Source of the DNA: an uncultured beta proteobacterium
GTDB lineage: Bacteria; Pseudomonadota; Gammaproteobacteria; Burkholderiales; Burkholderiaceae_C
Direction: 5' to 3'
Length of the DNA stretch: 8,010 nucleotides
NCBI GenBank assembly: GCA_903920405.1
Contig: CAIXMC010000006.1
Span: forward strand, 1-8,010
In this document: positions 1 to 6,354 of the stretch, piece by piece
Layout of the letters: the number at the start of each line of letters is the position of its first letter
Position numbering within the stretch: the stretch's first letter is position 1
Notes under the pieces: generated by a model
Database searches by the model: none
Told to the model about the DNA's origin: nothing
Seen by the model: only the letters and a program-made list of their open reading frames with translations
Position numbers and translations under genes: made by a program

Positions 1-161
1 CCCACTGTGCTCTGTCCACTGCCCACTTCCCACTGCCCACTGCCCTCTGCCCACTGTCCACTGCCCACTGCCCACTGCCCACTGTCCACTGCCCACTGCC
101 CACTGTCCACTGCCCACTGCCCACTGCCCACTGTCCACTGCCCACTGCCCACTGTCCACTG
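1..161. repeat. Heptanucleotide tandem array (23 units of CCCACTG / TCCACTG)
   Basis: The first 161 bases divide exactly into 23 heptamers. Most are CCCACTG; units 3, 9, 13, 16, 20 and 23 are TCCACTG. Three units near the left edge are degenerate: unit 2 (TGCTCTG), unit 4 (CCCACTT) and unit 7 (CCCTCTG). The right-hand 98 bases are two identical 49-bp blocks, 64-112 and 113-161, each made of seven units in the order C C C T C C T by first base. The array probably continues left of the window. It ends two bases before the ygfZ start codon. There are no spacers, so it is not a CRISPR. No stop codon occurs inside it in any of the six frames. Confidence 0.97.
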
Positions 162-163
162 AT

Positions 164-1075
164 ATGCTGCAACAACTCAATGGCATGACGCCGCTCACAC
201 ATTTAGGAGTCATTCGGGCACAGGGTGATGATGCTGCCCGGTTTTTGCATGGGCAATTGACGAATGATTTTTTGCAGTTGGACATGTCACAGGCCAGACT
301 GGCAGGGTTTTGTAATTTCAAGGGGCGTTTGCTGGCCAGTTTCATTGGATTTAAGCGCAGCAAGACCGATATTTTGTTGGTGTGTTCGCAAGACATTCTG
401 CCTGCCACACTCAAGCGCCTCTCGATGTTTGTGATGCGTGCCAAGCTCAAGCTCAGCGATGCCAGTGCTGAATTTGCACTGTTTGGTGTGGCAGGTTCTG
501 CGCTTGCCCTATCAGGCGTTGACCATGCTTGCCCGCCTTGGACAAAATCCGATGTGGGGTGCGCCTCTGTGATCCATTTGTATCTTGCTGACGGTGTGGC
601 GCGTGTGCTGTGGGTCACGCCAAAGGATGGTTCCTGGCCAGCAGGTGAAGTATTTGATGCAGGATTGTGGGCATGGAGCGAGGTTCGAAGTGGTATCACC
701 ACCATCACCGCGCCTATTGTGGATACCTTTGTGCCACAAATGATCAACTATGAATCAGTAGGAGGGGTGAATTTCAGAAAAGGCTGCTATCCTGGGCAAG
801 AGGTCATTGCACGTAGCCAGTTCAGGGGCAGCATCAAGCGAAGGGCATACTTAGCGCACACCGAGCAGATGCTTCAGGTGGGTGATATGCTTTTTGAAGT
901 GGACGATGCCCAGCCCCGTGCGACTGTGGCACAGGTGGCAGCCTCACCATTAGGCGGTTGTGATGCCATTGTGTCCATGCCCGTCGCAGATTTTGAACGG
1001 AGCAAGATGCTGCAAGCAGCGTCCGGATGGGTGACATTGACACATCCACCTTACCCTTTTTTGACGGATATTTGA
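164..1075 (+). CDS. ygfZ: YgfZ/GcvT-family folate-binding protein
   Basis: This 303-residue protein belongs to the YgfZ family, cytoplasmic relatives of the glycine-cleavage T-protein that bind folate and help keep Fe-S enzymes such as the tRNA methylthiolase MiaB active. The signature K-G-C-Y-x-G-Q-E is present as KGCYPGQE at residues 206-213, with the family's key cysteine at 208. The N-terminal stretch with HGQLTNDF (about residues 29-36) is also typical of the GcvT-like fold. Length is slightly below E. coli YgfZ (about 326). The start at 164 is chosen because family-like sequence begins within a few residues; Met8 (ATG at 185) is an alternative. No Shine-Dalgarno sequence precedes either start, because the heptamer array runs up to two bases before the first ATG. 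The reading frame also stays open upstream through the array. It converges on ppiD with 7 bp between stop codons and no obvious shared terminator. Confidence 0.93.
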   Translation: MLQQLNGMTPLTHLGVIRAQGDDAARFLHGQLTNDFLQLDMSQARLAGFCNFKGRLLASFIGFKRSKTDILLVCSQDILPATLKRLSMFVMRAKLKLSDASAEFALFGVAGSALALSGVDHACPPWTKSDVGCASVIHLYLADGVARVLWVTPKDGSWPAGEVFDAGLWAWSEVRSGITTITAPIVDTFVPQMINYESVGGVNFRKGCYPGQEVIARSQFRGSIKRRAYLAHTEQMLQVGDMLFEVDDAQPRATVAQVAASPLGGCDAIVSMPVADFERSKMLQAASGWVTLTHPPYPFLTDI

Positions 1076-1082
1076 TGTCCGC

Positions 1083-2984
1083 CTACTTGGATGTCGCCAG
1101 CTCTTGCAAGCCTGGCTTGGGAACTGAAATACTGGCTTTCATGGCTTGCTTTAACACGTCGTAGTAGGCCAGTCCCTCGGCAGCACTCCACGCTGCAACA
1201 TATTGCTCGCTACCCTGTTTGGCAGTACCACGATGATCCTGATGCACCACTTTGGTCACGCGAACCACAGCAAAACCTTGGTCCCCAAGAGAAACTCCCA
1301 GTGTGACTGGCAATGAAGTCGTATCTGCGCGCATGGCAGCCTGCACCACGGGATGGGGAACTTTGTTGGACTGCTGACGTGAAACCAGCACAGGCGCTGG
1401 CATCGTCTTGTCATTTTTCTTGAGCAACGCCAGTTTTCCATCGCGCTGTGCCAGCACGGTGGCTTGTTGTTCTGTCACACGCTGTTGCACTTGAGCGCGC
1501 ACTTCGGCAAACGGTAATTTGCGAGCCGTATGGTGTTCAATAATCCGACCGGCTATCAACTGATTGGGTGCTGTCTCAATGGCCTCGGTATTGTGTTTCT
1601 TTTCAATGCTGTCAGTTGAAAAAATGGCATCCAGAAACTTTTGATGGCCCAACACACTGCCCGGCTGGGGTTGGCGTCCAAGCTGCCGCTCTGTTTTGAT
1701 GACCAGATTCAATTTGTCGGCGACGGGTTTTAAACTGTTGGATTGTTCATAGACCAAATTGGTAAACAATTCTGCAGCTTCAGCGTATTTGTGTTGGGCT
1801 TGCTGTGTTTTCAGGTCGGCCTCAATGCTGGGTCGCAAGTCTTCAAAGCTGCGCAGGTGTGGCATTTTGACATCGGTCAATTGAATGATGTGATAGCCAA
1901 AATCCGACTCTACAACACCGCTGATTCCACCTTTTTTCATAGCAAAAACAGCATCTTCAAAGGGTTTGACCATAGCGCCGCGACCAAAAAAATTGAGGTC
2001 TCCCCCTTGAGCAGCAGAACCTGGGTCTTGTGAATTCTTTTTGGCGATATCCGCAAAATTATGGGGGGTAGAACGAACAGCTTTCAACAGTTCTTCCGCC
2101 CTGCTTTTGGCCTTTTGACGTTCAACTGCCGGTGCATCTTTGGGTGAAACAATCAAAATATGGCTGGCACGACGCTCTTCTTTGCCACTGAGTCTTGATG
2201 CATTTTGTTCGTAATACACCTTTAAGTCTGACTCGGGCAGGACAATCGACTTTTTGACCGATTCAAGGTCTAACACCACATACTCAATGTGGGCTTGCTC
2301 GGCGGCCTGAAACATATCAGGGTGAGCTTCATAATAGGTCTGTAGTTCAGCATCCGTCGGGTGGACTTTGGTCAGGTAATCAGCACTTTGAAATTTCAAA
2401 ACCTGCACTTCACGTTGCTCGAAATAAGCATTCAGCGCCACATCAGCCAGTACGGGGGTTGCAAAAGCAGAGTTGCGAACACCCGCTTCAACCTGTTGTT
2501 TTGCCAAATTCAGCCGCACATTGTTCTCAAACCCCTCCGGAGTGACCCCTTGGGCTGCTGCCAATTGGCGGTAGCGTTCCATGTCCATCTTGCCATTGGG
2601 CAGGCGCAGCGAGGCAATGGTGGCATCTTCTTGTAAAAACCTGGCAAGGCGAGCATCACTGGCAAAGAGATGGAATTTTTCAGCCGCCACAGCCGTCACC
2701 CGATCGTGAACCAACTGTTCCAGGCTGGCGTAACGCGCATACGCAGAATCAAGCATTTTGGCATCCAGATTGGGCATGGATTCACGCATGCGATCAGCTT
2801 TTGCCTTGTGTACACCATCCCACTGGGCTTGAGTAATGTCTTGTCCTGCCACATAAGCCACCACATGGTCAGAGCGCTGCATTCGGCTATAACCGTCAAG
2901 ACCAAACAAAACAAAAGAAGGAATAATCAACAAAAACATAACCATCATCATGATTTTGGTGTGTTTTCGAAAAAGATCAAACAT
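1083..2984 (-). CDS. ppiD: PpiD-like periplasmic peptidyl-prolyl isomerase / SurA N-terminal domain chaperone
   Basis: This 633-residue protein matches the PpiD layout and length (E. coli about 623). A short basic N-terminus (MFDLFRKHTK) is followed by one hydrophobic segment at about residues 11-29, an uncleaved anchor that leaves the rest in the periplasm. A SurA-type N-terminal chaperone region covers roughly residues 30-190. One parvulin (PPIC rotamase) domain lies at about 270-372, with recognisable ASHILI, GGDLNFFGRG and FGYHIIQLT segments. A long C-terminal chaperone region follows. In the family this protein binds outer-membrane and secreted proteins as they leave the Sec translocon; the parvulin domain is often catalytically weak. 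The start is supported by AGGAGA 8 bases upstream. A rho-independent terminator stands just upstream, so how the gene is transcribed is unclear. Confidence 0.94.
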   Translation of the reverse strand: MFDLFRKHTKIMMMVMFLLIIPSFVLFGLDGYSRMQRSDHVVAYVAGQDITQAQWDGVHKAKADRMRESMPNLDAKMLDSAYARYASLEQLVHDRVTAVAAEKFHLFASDARLARFLQEDATIASLRLPNGKMDMERYRQLAAAQGVTPEGFENNVRLNLAKQQVEAGVRNSAFATPVLADVALNAYFEQREVQVLKFQSADYLTKVHPTDAELQTYYEAHPDMFQAAEQAHIEYVVLDLESVKKSIVLPESDLKVYYEQNASRLSGKEERRASHILIVSPKDAPAVERQKAKSRAEELLKAVRSTPHNFADIAKKNSQDPGSAAQGGDLNFFGRGAMVKPFEDAVFAMKKGGISGVVESDFGYHIIQLTDVKMPHLRSFEDLRPSIEADLKTQQAQHKYAEAAELFTNLVYEQSNSLKPVADKLNLVIKTERQLGRQPQPGSVLGHQKFLDAIFSTDSIEKKHNTEAIETAPNQLIAGRIIEHHTARKLPFAEVRAQVQQRVTEQQATVLAQRDGKLALLKKNDKTMPAPVLVSRQQSNKVPHPVVQAAMRADTTSLPVTLGVSLGDQGFAVVRVTKVVHQDHRGTAKQGSEQYVAAWSAAEGLAYYDVLKQAMKASISVPKPGLQELATSK

Positions 2985-2992
2985 ACACGAAT

Positions 2993-2998
2993 TCTCCT
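2993..2998 (-). promoter_or_regulatory. Shine-Dalgarno site of ppiD
   Basis: AGGAGA on the minus strand, 8 bases before the ppiD ATG. It fixes the start codon and sits just 7 bases downstream of the end of the terminator U-tract. Confidence 0.8.
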
Positions 2999-3005
2999 GG
3001 AGGGC

Positions 3006-3032
3006 AATAAAAAAGGCGACACTATTCGCCTT
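3006..3032 (-). terminator. Rho-independent terminator between the tRNA-Val relic and ppiD
   Basis: Read on the minus strand, AAGGCGA and TCGCCTT form a perfect 7-bp stem around a 6-base loop (ATAGTG), followed at once by a T-rich run (TTTTTTATT including the last stem bases). It lies 8 bp downstream of the CCA end of the tRNA-Val relic, the usual place for a tRNA terminator, and 21 bp upstream of the ppiD start codon. Confidence 0.85.
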
Positions 3033-3040
3033 GGTGATTT

Positions 3041-3094
3041 TGGTGGGTAATGACGGACTCGATTCACTCGAACCGTCGATCTCTGCTTTGTAAT
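3041..3094 (-). pseudogene. Truncated tRNA-Val(UAC), 3' half only
   Basis: On the minus strand this reads like the second half of a proteobacterial tRNA-Val: anticodon loop ATTACAA containing anticodon TAC, the 3' strand of the anticodon stem (AGCAG), a T-arm stem GACGG/CCGTC, then ATTACCCACCA as acceptor 3' strand with encoded CCA. The 5' half is not recognisable. The bases before the loop (GAGTCC) cannot pair with the 3' anticodon strand, and no GGGTRAT acceptor 5' strand or D-arm lies at the right distance. The T-loop is also enlarged: TTCGAGT is followed by an extra nine bases, so TCGAGT appears twice. It cannot fold as a normal tRNA. A tRNA-Val downstream of hupB and upstream of ppiD is, from memory, usual in related Burkholderiales, and the terminator beyond it survives. 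It may be a decayed gene or the displaced end of an element integrated at a tRNA. Confidence 0.72.
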
Positions 3095-3169
3095 GGACTC
3101 ATTGATCTTGATGAAGCAACGACTTAGATTCGATGATCACAGCGCTTGAATCCTATCAAACGCCGTGAC

Positions 3170-3177
3170 ATTCTATA
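3170..3177 (-). promoter_or_regulatory. Possible -10 element (TATAGAAT)
   Basis: TATAGAAT on the minus strand, about 75 bases upstream of the tRNA-Val relic. Transcription would begin near 3163, and a full tRNA ending at 3041 would have started near 3127, so it may be the old tRNA promoter. No convincing -35 hexamer is seen at the correct spacing, so this is weak. Confidence 0.25.
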
Positions 3178-3228
3178 CGCGCCAACCAACACCACATCAC
3201 TTTGAAACACACCCCATCGCACCCCCAT

Positions 3229-4251
3229 TTAAACCAGTTTTTTCAACAGTTCAGCCTTCTTGGCATCAAACTCGCCTTGCGTCAAAATGCCTTTTGCTTT
3301 GAGGTCGCCGAGCTTTTCAAGGGTATTCATCACGTCTTCGGGCTTGACACCGACGACAGCCATGCCTTGCAACCCAGAGGTCAGATTTTGCGCCAGCACC
3401 TGCCCTAATGCCACACCTGCCCCCAAGCCCATGGCATCACCCACCATGCCACCCCCTCCGCCACCCCCACCTGTGCCTTCAGCAAATTTGGGAATGGCTT
3501 GTGCTGCTTGGTACTGCATGAATTTGGCCATGTCGTCGCCCACCATGCCCATGCCAATTTTTTGATCGAGCACTTTTTGTAAATCTTCAGGCAGTGAAAC
3601 ATTTTGTACGGTCATGCCATCGAGTTTCAAGCCAATTTTTTCAAACTCGGGAGCAAGTTGTCGCGTCAGTACTTGCGCAAAATGAAGCTGATTGGCCGCC
3701 AAATCCAAAAAGGCAATGCCACTGCCGGCCACGGCGTTGCTGATGTTTTGCAGCACCAGCGCCCTTAACTGACCGTCAATATCTTCAATGCCGTAACGTT
3801 CACGCGTTCCAGATATTTCAGTGTGAAACCGCTTGGGGTCTGCCACACGGAAAGAGTAGTTGCCAAAAGCGCGAACCCTGACTGCACCAAAATCAGCATC
3901 GCGAAGGGTGATGGGCTGAGGCGTTCCCCATTTTTGATCAAGCTGCTGCCTGGTGCTGAAAAAATAGATGTCACTTTTGAACGGGGACTCAAACAATTTG
4001 TCCCAGTTTTTCAGGTAGGTGAGTACCGGCAGGGTTTGGGTGGTCAGTCGGTAAGTGCCCGGGCCAAACACGTCGGCGGCCTTGCCTTCATTGACAAACA
4101 GTACCATTTGCGATTCGCGTACCACCAACTGCGCACCGTTTTGTATTTCCATGTCCATCATGGGGAAACGCCAGGCCAGCGTACCATCAGCATCTTCGGT
4201 GGATGCAATGACATCAATAAACTGTTTCTTGATGAAATCCATCAGTGCCAT
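3229..4251 (-). CDS. SPFH (band 7) domain protein with C-terminal SHOCT domain, YdjI-like
   Basis: This 340-residue soluble protein has no signal peptide or membrane segment. Residues about 30-235 resemble the virion-core/YdjI type of SPFH domain, with the early strands around LVVRESQMVLFVNEGKAADV and FGPGTYRL and the later FEKIGLKLDGMTVQNVSLPE segment. A linker follows, with eight consecutive glycines at 261-268 and further Gly-rich sequence. Residues about 305-338 form a SHOCT-like C-terminus (LEKLGDLKAKGILTQGEFDAKK). SPFH proteins usually form ring-like oligomers at membranes; Bacillus YdjI works with a PspA relative in envelope stress. The exact role here is unknown. The start Met1 is chosen because AGGAG lies 6 bases upstream; Met4 would be too far from it. 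It begins 3 bp after the dxs stop codon, so it is probably translationally coupled to dxs. Confidence 0.9.
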   Translation of the reverse strand: MALMDFIKKQFIDVIASTEDADGTLAWRFPMMDMEIQNGAQLVVRESQMVLFVNEGKAADVFGPGTYRLTTQTLPVLTYLKNWDKLFESPFKSDIYFFSTRQQLDQKWGTPQPITLRDADFGAVRVRAFGNYSFRVADPKRFHTEISGTRERYGIEDIDGQLRALVLQNISNAVAGSGIAFLDLAANQLHFAQVLTRQLAPEFEKIGLKLDGMTVQNVSLPEDLQKVLDQKIGMGMVGDDMAKFMQYQAAQAIPKFAEGTGGGGGGGGMVGDAMGLGAGVALGQVLAQNLTSGLQGMAVVGVKPEDVMNTLEKLGDLKAKGILTQGEFDAKKAELLKKLV

Positions 4252-4254
4252 AAA

Positions 4255-6123
4255 TTACTCCTGTGTGATCTGAAACCGATTGCGAATAGAGGCTTCTATG
4301 CCTGCTGCGTCAAGCCCTTGCAGGGATAGCAATTGGGCGGGGTCTCCGTGCTCGATGAACTCGTCACGAAAACCCAGAATCAAGACAGGACGGTTAACGC
4401 CTGCGACACCCAGGGCTTCTTGCACGGCACTGCCTGCGCCCCCCATCACCGCACCGTCTTCAAGGGTGACCAGTGCATCGTGCTGTGCTGCCACTTGCAG
4501 CAACAAAGCAACGTCCAGTGGCTTGACCCAGCGCATATTGACCACTGTGGCATTGATTTTTTGTGCCACTTGTAATGCTGGATAAAGCAGTGTGCCAAAA
4601 GCCAAAATGGCCAGTCGATGGCCTGATCGGCACAGCTCACCCTTGCCCCAGGGCAGTGGTTTCAGCCCTTTTTGCACGGCTACACCTGCGCCTGCACCGC
4701 GTGGGTAGCGCACGGCCACGGGGGTGTCTTGAGCGTAGGCGGTACTGAGCAATTGCCGGCATTCGTTTTCATTGGCAGGGCAGGCAAGACTGATGTTGGG
4801 AATGCAGCGCAAAAAAGAAATGTCGTAAGCGCCTGCGTGCGTGGCGCCGTCAGCGCCCACCAGACCCGCCCTGTCGAGTGCCAACACCACAGGCAGATTT
4901 TGAATGGCCACGTCGTGAATCAACTGGTCATAGGCCCGCTGCAAAAAGGTGGAATAAATGGCCACCACCGGTTTGAGACCCTCGCAAGCCAGGCCTGCGG
5001 CAAAAGTCACGGCGTGCTGTTCAGCGATGCCCACGTCAAAAAATCGATCAGGAAAACGGTTTGCAAATTCGACCATGCCCGAGCCTTCTTTCATGGCAGG
5101 GGTAATGCCCATCAAACGGTTGTCTGTAGCCGCCATGTCGCACAGCCATTGTCCAAAGACCTGGGTAAACGTGGGTGGAGAGGCGCAAGATTTTTGCACT
5201 CCTACTTCGGGGTCAAACTTGTCAGGGCCGTGGTAGGCCACGGGGTCTGCTTCGGCCAAGGTGTAACCCTGGCCTTTTTTGGTGACAACATGCAAAAACT
5301 GTGGGCCATCGAGGTGTTTGATATTTTCCAGGACACTCACGAGCGTGAGAACATCGTGCCCATCAATTGGACCCACATAATTAAAACCAAATTTTTCAAA
5401 CAAAGTGATGGGTTTGACAATGCCTATGGCAGATTCTTCAAAACGCCTGGCCAGTTCCAGCAAGGACGGCGCACCTTTAAGAACCGTTTTGCCTGCGTTT
5501 TTGGCCGCCGCGTAAAACTGACCGCTTAACAGTTTGGCCAGATAGCGGTTGAGTGCGCCCACAGGCGGACTGATGGACATGTCGTTGTCGTTCAAGATGA
5601 CTAGCAACTTGCAATCAGACACCCCCGCGTTGTTCATGGCCTCAAACGCCATGCCGGCAGTCATGGCACCGTCGCCAATGACTGCAATCGCATGACGATC
5701 TTCACCTTTTTGGCGGCTGGCCACCGCCATACCCAAAGCGGCCGAAATGGAAGTACTGGAGTGCGCCGTTCCAAAAGCATCAAATTCGCTTTCGGATCGC
5801 TGTGGAAAACCGCTCAAGCCCCCCAATTGGCGCAAACTGGCCATGCGCTCACGTCGTCCGGTCAAAATTTTGTGCGGATACGTTTGATGTCCAACATCCC
5901 AAACGATGCGGTCGTTGGGGGTATTGAACACATAGTGCAGCGCTACGGTTAGTTCAACAGTACCCAGATTGGAACTCAAATGACCGCCGGTTTTGGCAAC
6001 GCTGTGCAACAGGTAGGTGCGTAGCTCATGGGCCAGTACAGGCAATTGCGACGGCAACAAGCAGCGCAAATCGGCCGGCGACTGTATGGTTAGCAGAAGG
6101 GGGTAAAGGTTAGGGGATAACAT
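4255..6123 (-). CDS. dxs: 1-deoxy-D-xylulose-5-phosphate synthase
   Basis: This 622-residue cytoplasmic enzyme condenses pyruvate and glyceraldehyde 3-phosphate into DXP, using thiamine diphosphate and Mg2+; it is the entry step of the MEP isoprenoid pathway and also feeds thiamine and pyridoxal synthesis. Length equals the family norm (E. coli 620) and conservation is end to end. The ThDP/Mg motif starts at GDGAMTAG (residues 150-157) and continues through MNNAG and LNDNDMSIS. His48 (GGHLSS) matches E. coli His49 and Glu368 ([13 protein letters not shown]) matches the catalytic Glu370. The transketolase C-terminal domain ends with [11 protein letters not shown]. The start at 6123 fits the family N-terminus; only a weak AAGAG lies close upstream. 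It follows ispA after a gap of 231 bp occupied mostly by a fold-back element, and is coupled to the SPFH gene downstream. No damage is seen. Confidence 0.98.
   Translation of the reverse strand: MLSPNLYPLLLTIQSPADLRCLLPSQLPVLAHELRTYLLHSVAKTGGHLSSNLGTVELTVALHYVFNTPNDRIVWDVGHQTYPHKILTGRRERMASLRQLGGLSGFPQRSESEFDAFGTAHSSTSISAALGMAVASRQKGEDRHAIAVIGDGAMTAGMAFEAMNNAGVSDCKLLVILNDNDMSISPPVGALNRYLAKLLSGQFYAAAKNAGKTVLKGAPSLLELARRFEESAIGIVKPITLFEKFGFNYVGPIDGHDVLTLVSVLENIKHLDGPQFLHVVTKKGQGYTLAEADPVAYHGPDKFDPEVGVQKSCASPPTFTQVFGQWLCDMAATDNRLMGITPAMKEGSGMVEFANRFPDRFFDVGIAEQHAVTFAAGLACEGLKPVVAIYSTFLQRAYDQLIHDVAIQNLPVVLALDRAGLVGADGATHAGAYDISFLRCIPNISLACPANENECRQLLSTAYAQDTPVAVRYPRGAGAGVAVQKGLKPLPWGKGELCRSGHRLAILAFGTLLYPALQVAQKINATVVNMRWVKPLDVALLLQVAAQHDALVTLEDGAVMGGAGSAVQEALGVAGVNRPVLILGFRDEFIEHGDPAQLLSLQGLDAAGIEASIRNRFQITQE
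4258..4262 (-). promoter_or_regulatory. Shine-Dalgarno site of the SPFH gene, inside the end of dxs
   Basis: AGGAG on the minus strand spans the last two sense codons of dxs (CAG GAG, before TAA) and stands 6 bases before the SPFH-gene ATG. This placement suggests that ribosomes finishing dxs help start the next gene. Confidence 0.8.
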
Positions 6124-6145
6124 TAGCTCTTATGATGATAGCTTC

Positions 6146-6168
6146 TAACGCATGATGGGTGTGCGTTA
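6146..6168. other. Small hairpin in the dxs leader
   Basis: TAACGCA (6146-6152) and TGCGTTA (6162-6168) are perfect 7-bp inverted arms around a 9-base loop, with the nearer arm 22 bp upstream of the dxs start codon. There is no T-run on either side, so it is not a typical terminator. It could be an operator or an mRNA structure; the function is unknown. Confidence 0.6.
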
Positions 6169-6175
6169 CAGGGCT

Positions 6176-6339
6176 TAGGATATGGTCAATAATAAGTTCC
6201 TCATTTGGCTCGTCAGATTTGGGCGCACTGCGTCGTTACAAATCGCTTATGTGGCTGGGCCACACCGCACGATTTTCGCCTAGCATTGCATCCCAACTCA
6301 GACGGCCAAATGTGGAACTTATTACTGACCACATCCTTA
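6176..6339. repeat. Long imperfect inverted repeat (MITE-like fold-back) between ispA and dxs
   Basis: Almost all of the ispA-dxs gap folds back on itself. Left arm 6176-6255 and right arm 6259-6339 pair around an apex GTGGC-TGG-GCCAC (6251-6263). The outer part is best: 6184-6214 and 6301-6330 share GGTCA-rt-AATAAGTTCC, then (t/a)CATTTGGC and CGTC, with only two mismatches and one indel over about 30 bp. The match weakens inward (TTGGG, GCAmTGC, AAATCG) and returns at the apex. On the minus strand the right end carries two GGTCA-NN-AATAAG copies 18 bp apart (6331-6348 and 6312-6330). It holds no open frame of its own. This looks like a small non-autonomous mobile element; terminal repeats in series recall IS21-type ends, but that is a weak inference. 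No clear target duplication is visible. Confidence 0.8.
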
Positions 6340-6354
6340 TTGTTGACCATACCC

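Noticed and set aside
1..161. CRISPR array
   Set aside because: Units are 7 bp, contiguous and without spacers, so this is a minisatellite.
1040..1120. Bidirectional terminator between ygfZ and ppiD
   Set aside because: Only 7 bp separate the stop codons and no stem followed by a T-run is visible on either strand.
3041..3130. Complete tRNA gene, or a tRNA with a group I intron in the anticodon loop
   Set aside because: No 5' half (acceptor strand, D-arm, 5' anticodon strand) is recognisable within about 135 bases upstream, and the T-loop is also disrupted, so a relic is the better reading.
3823..4329. 168-codon plus-strand open frame across the SPFH/dxs junction
   Set aside because: It is antisense to two well-supported genes and has no recognisable protein features.
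4672..5529. 285-codon plus-strand open frame inside dxs
   Set aside because: It is fully antisense to conserved dxs codons and its translation shows no family features; it is a shadow of the real gene.
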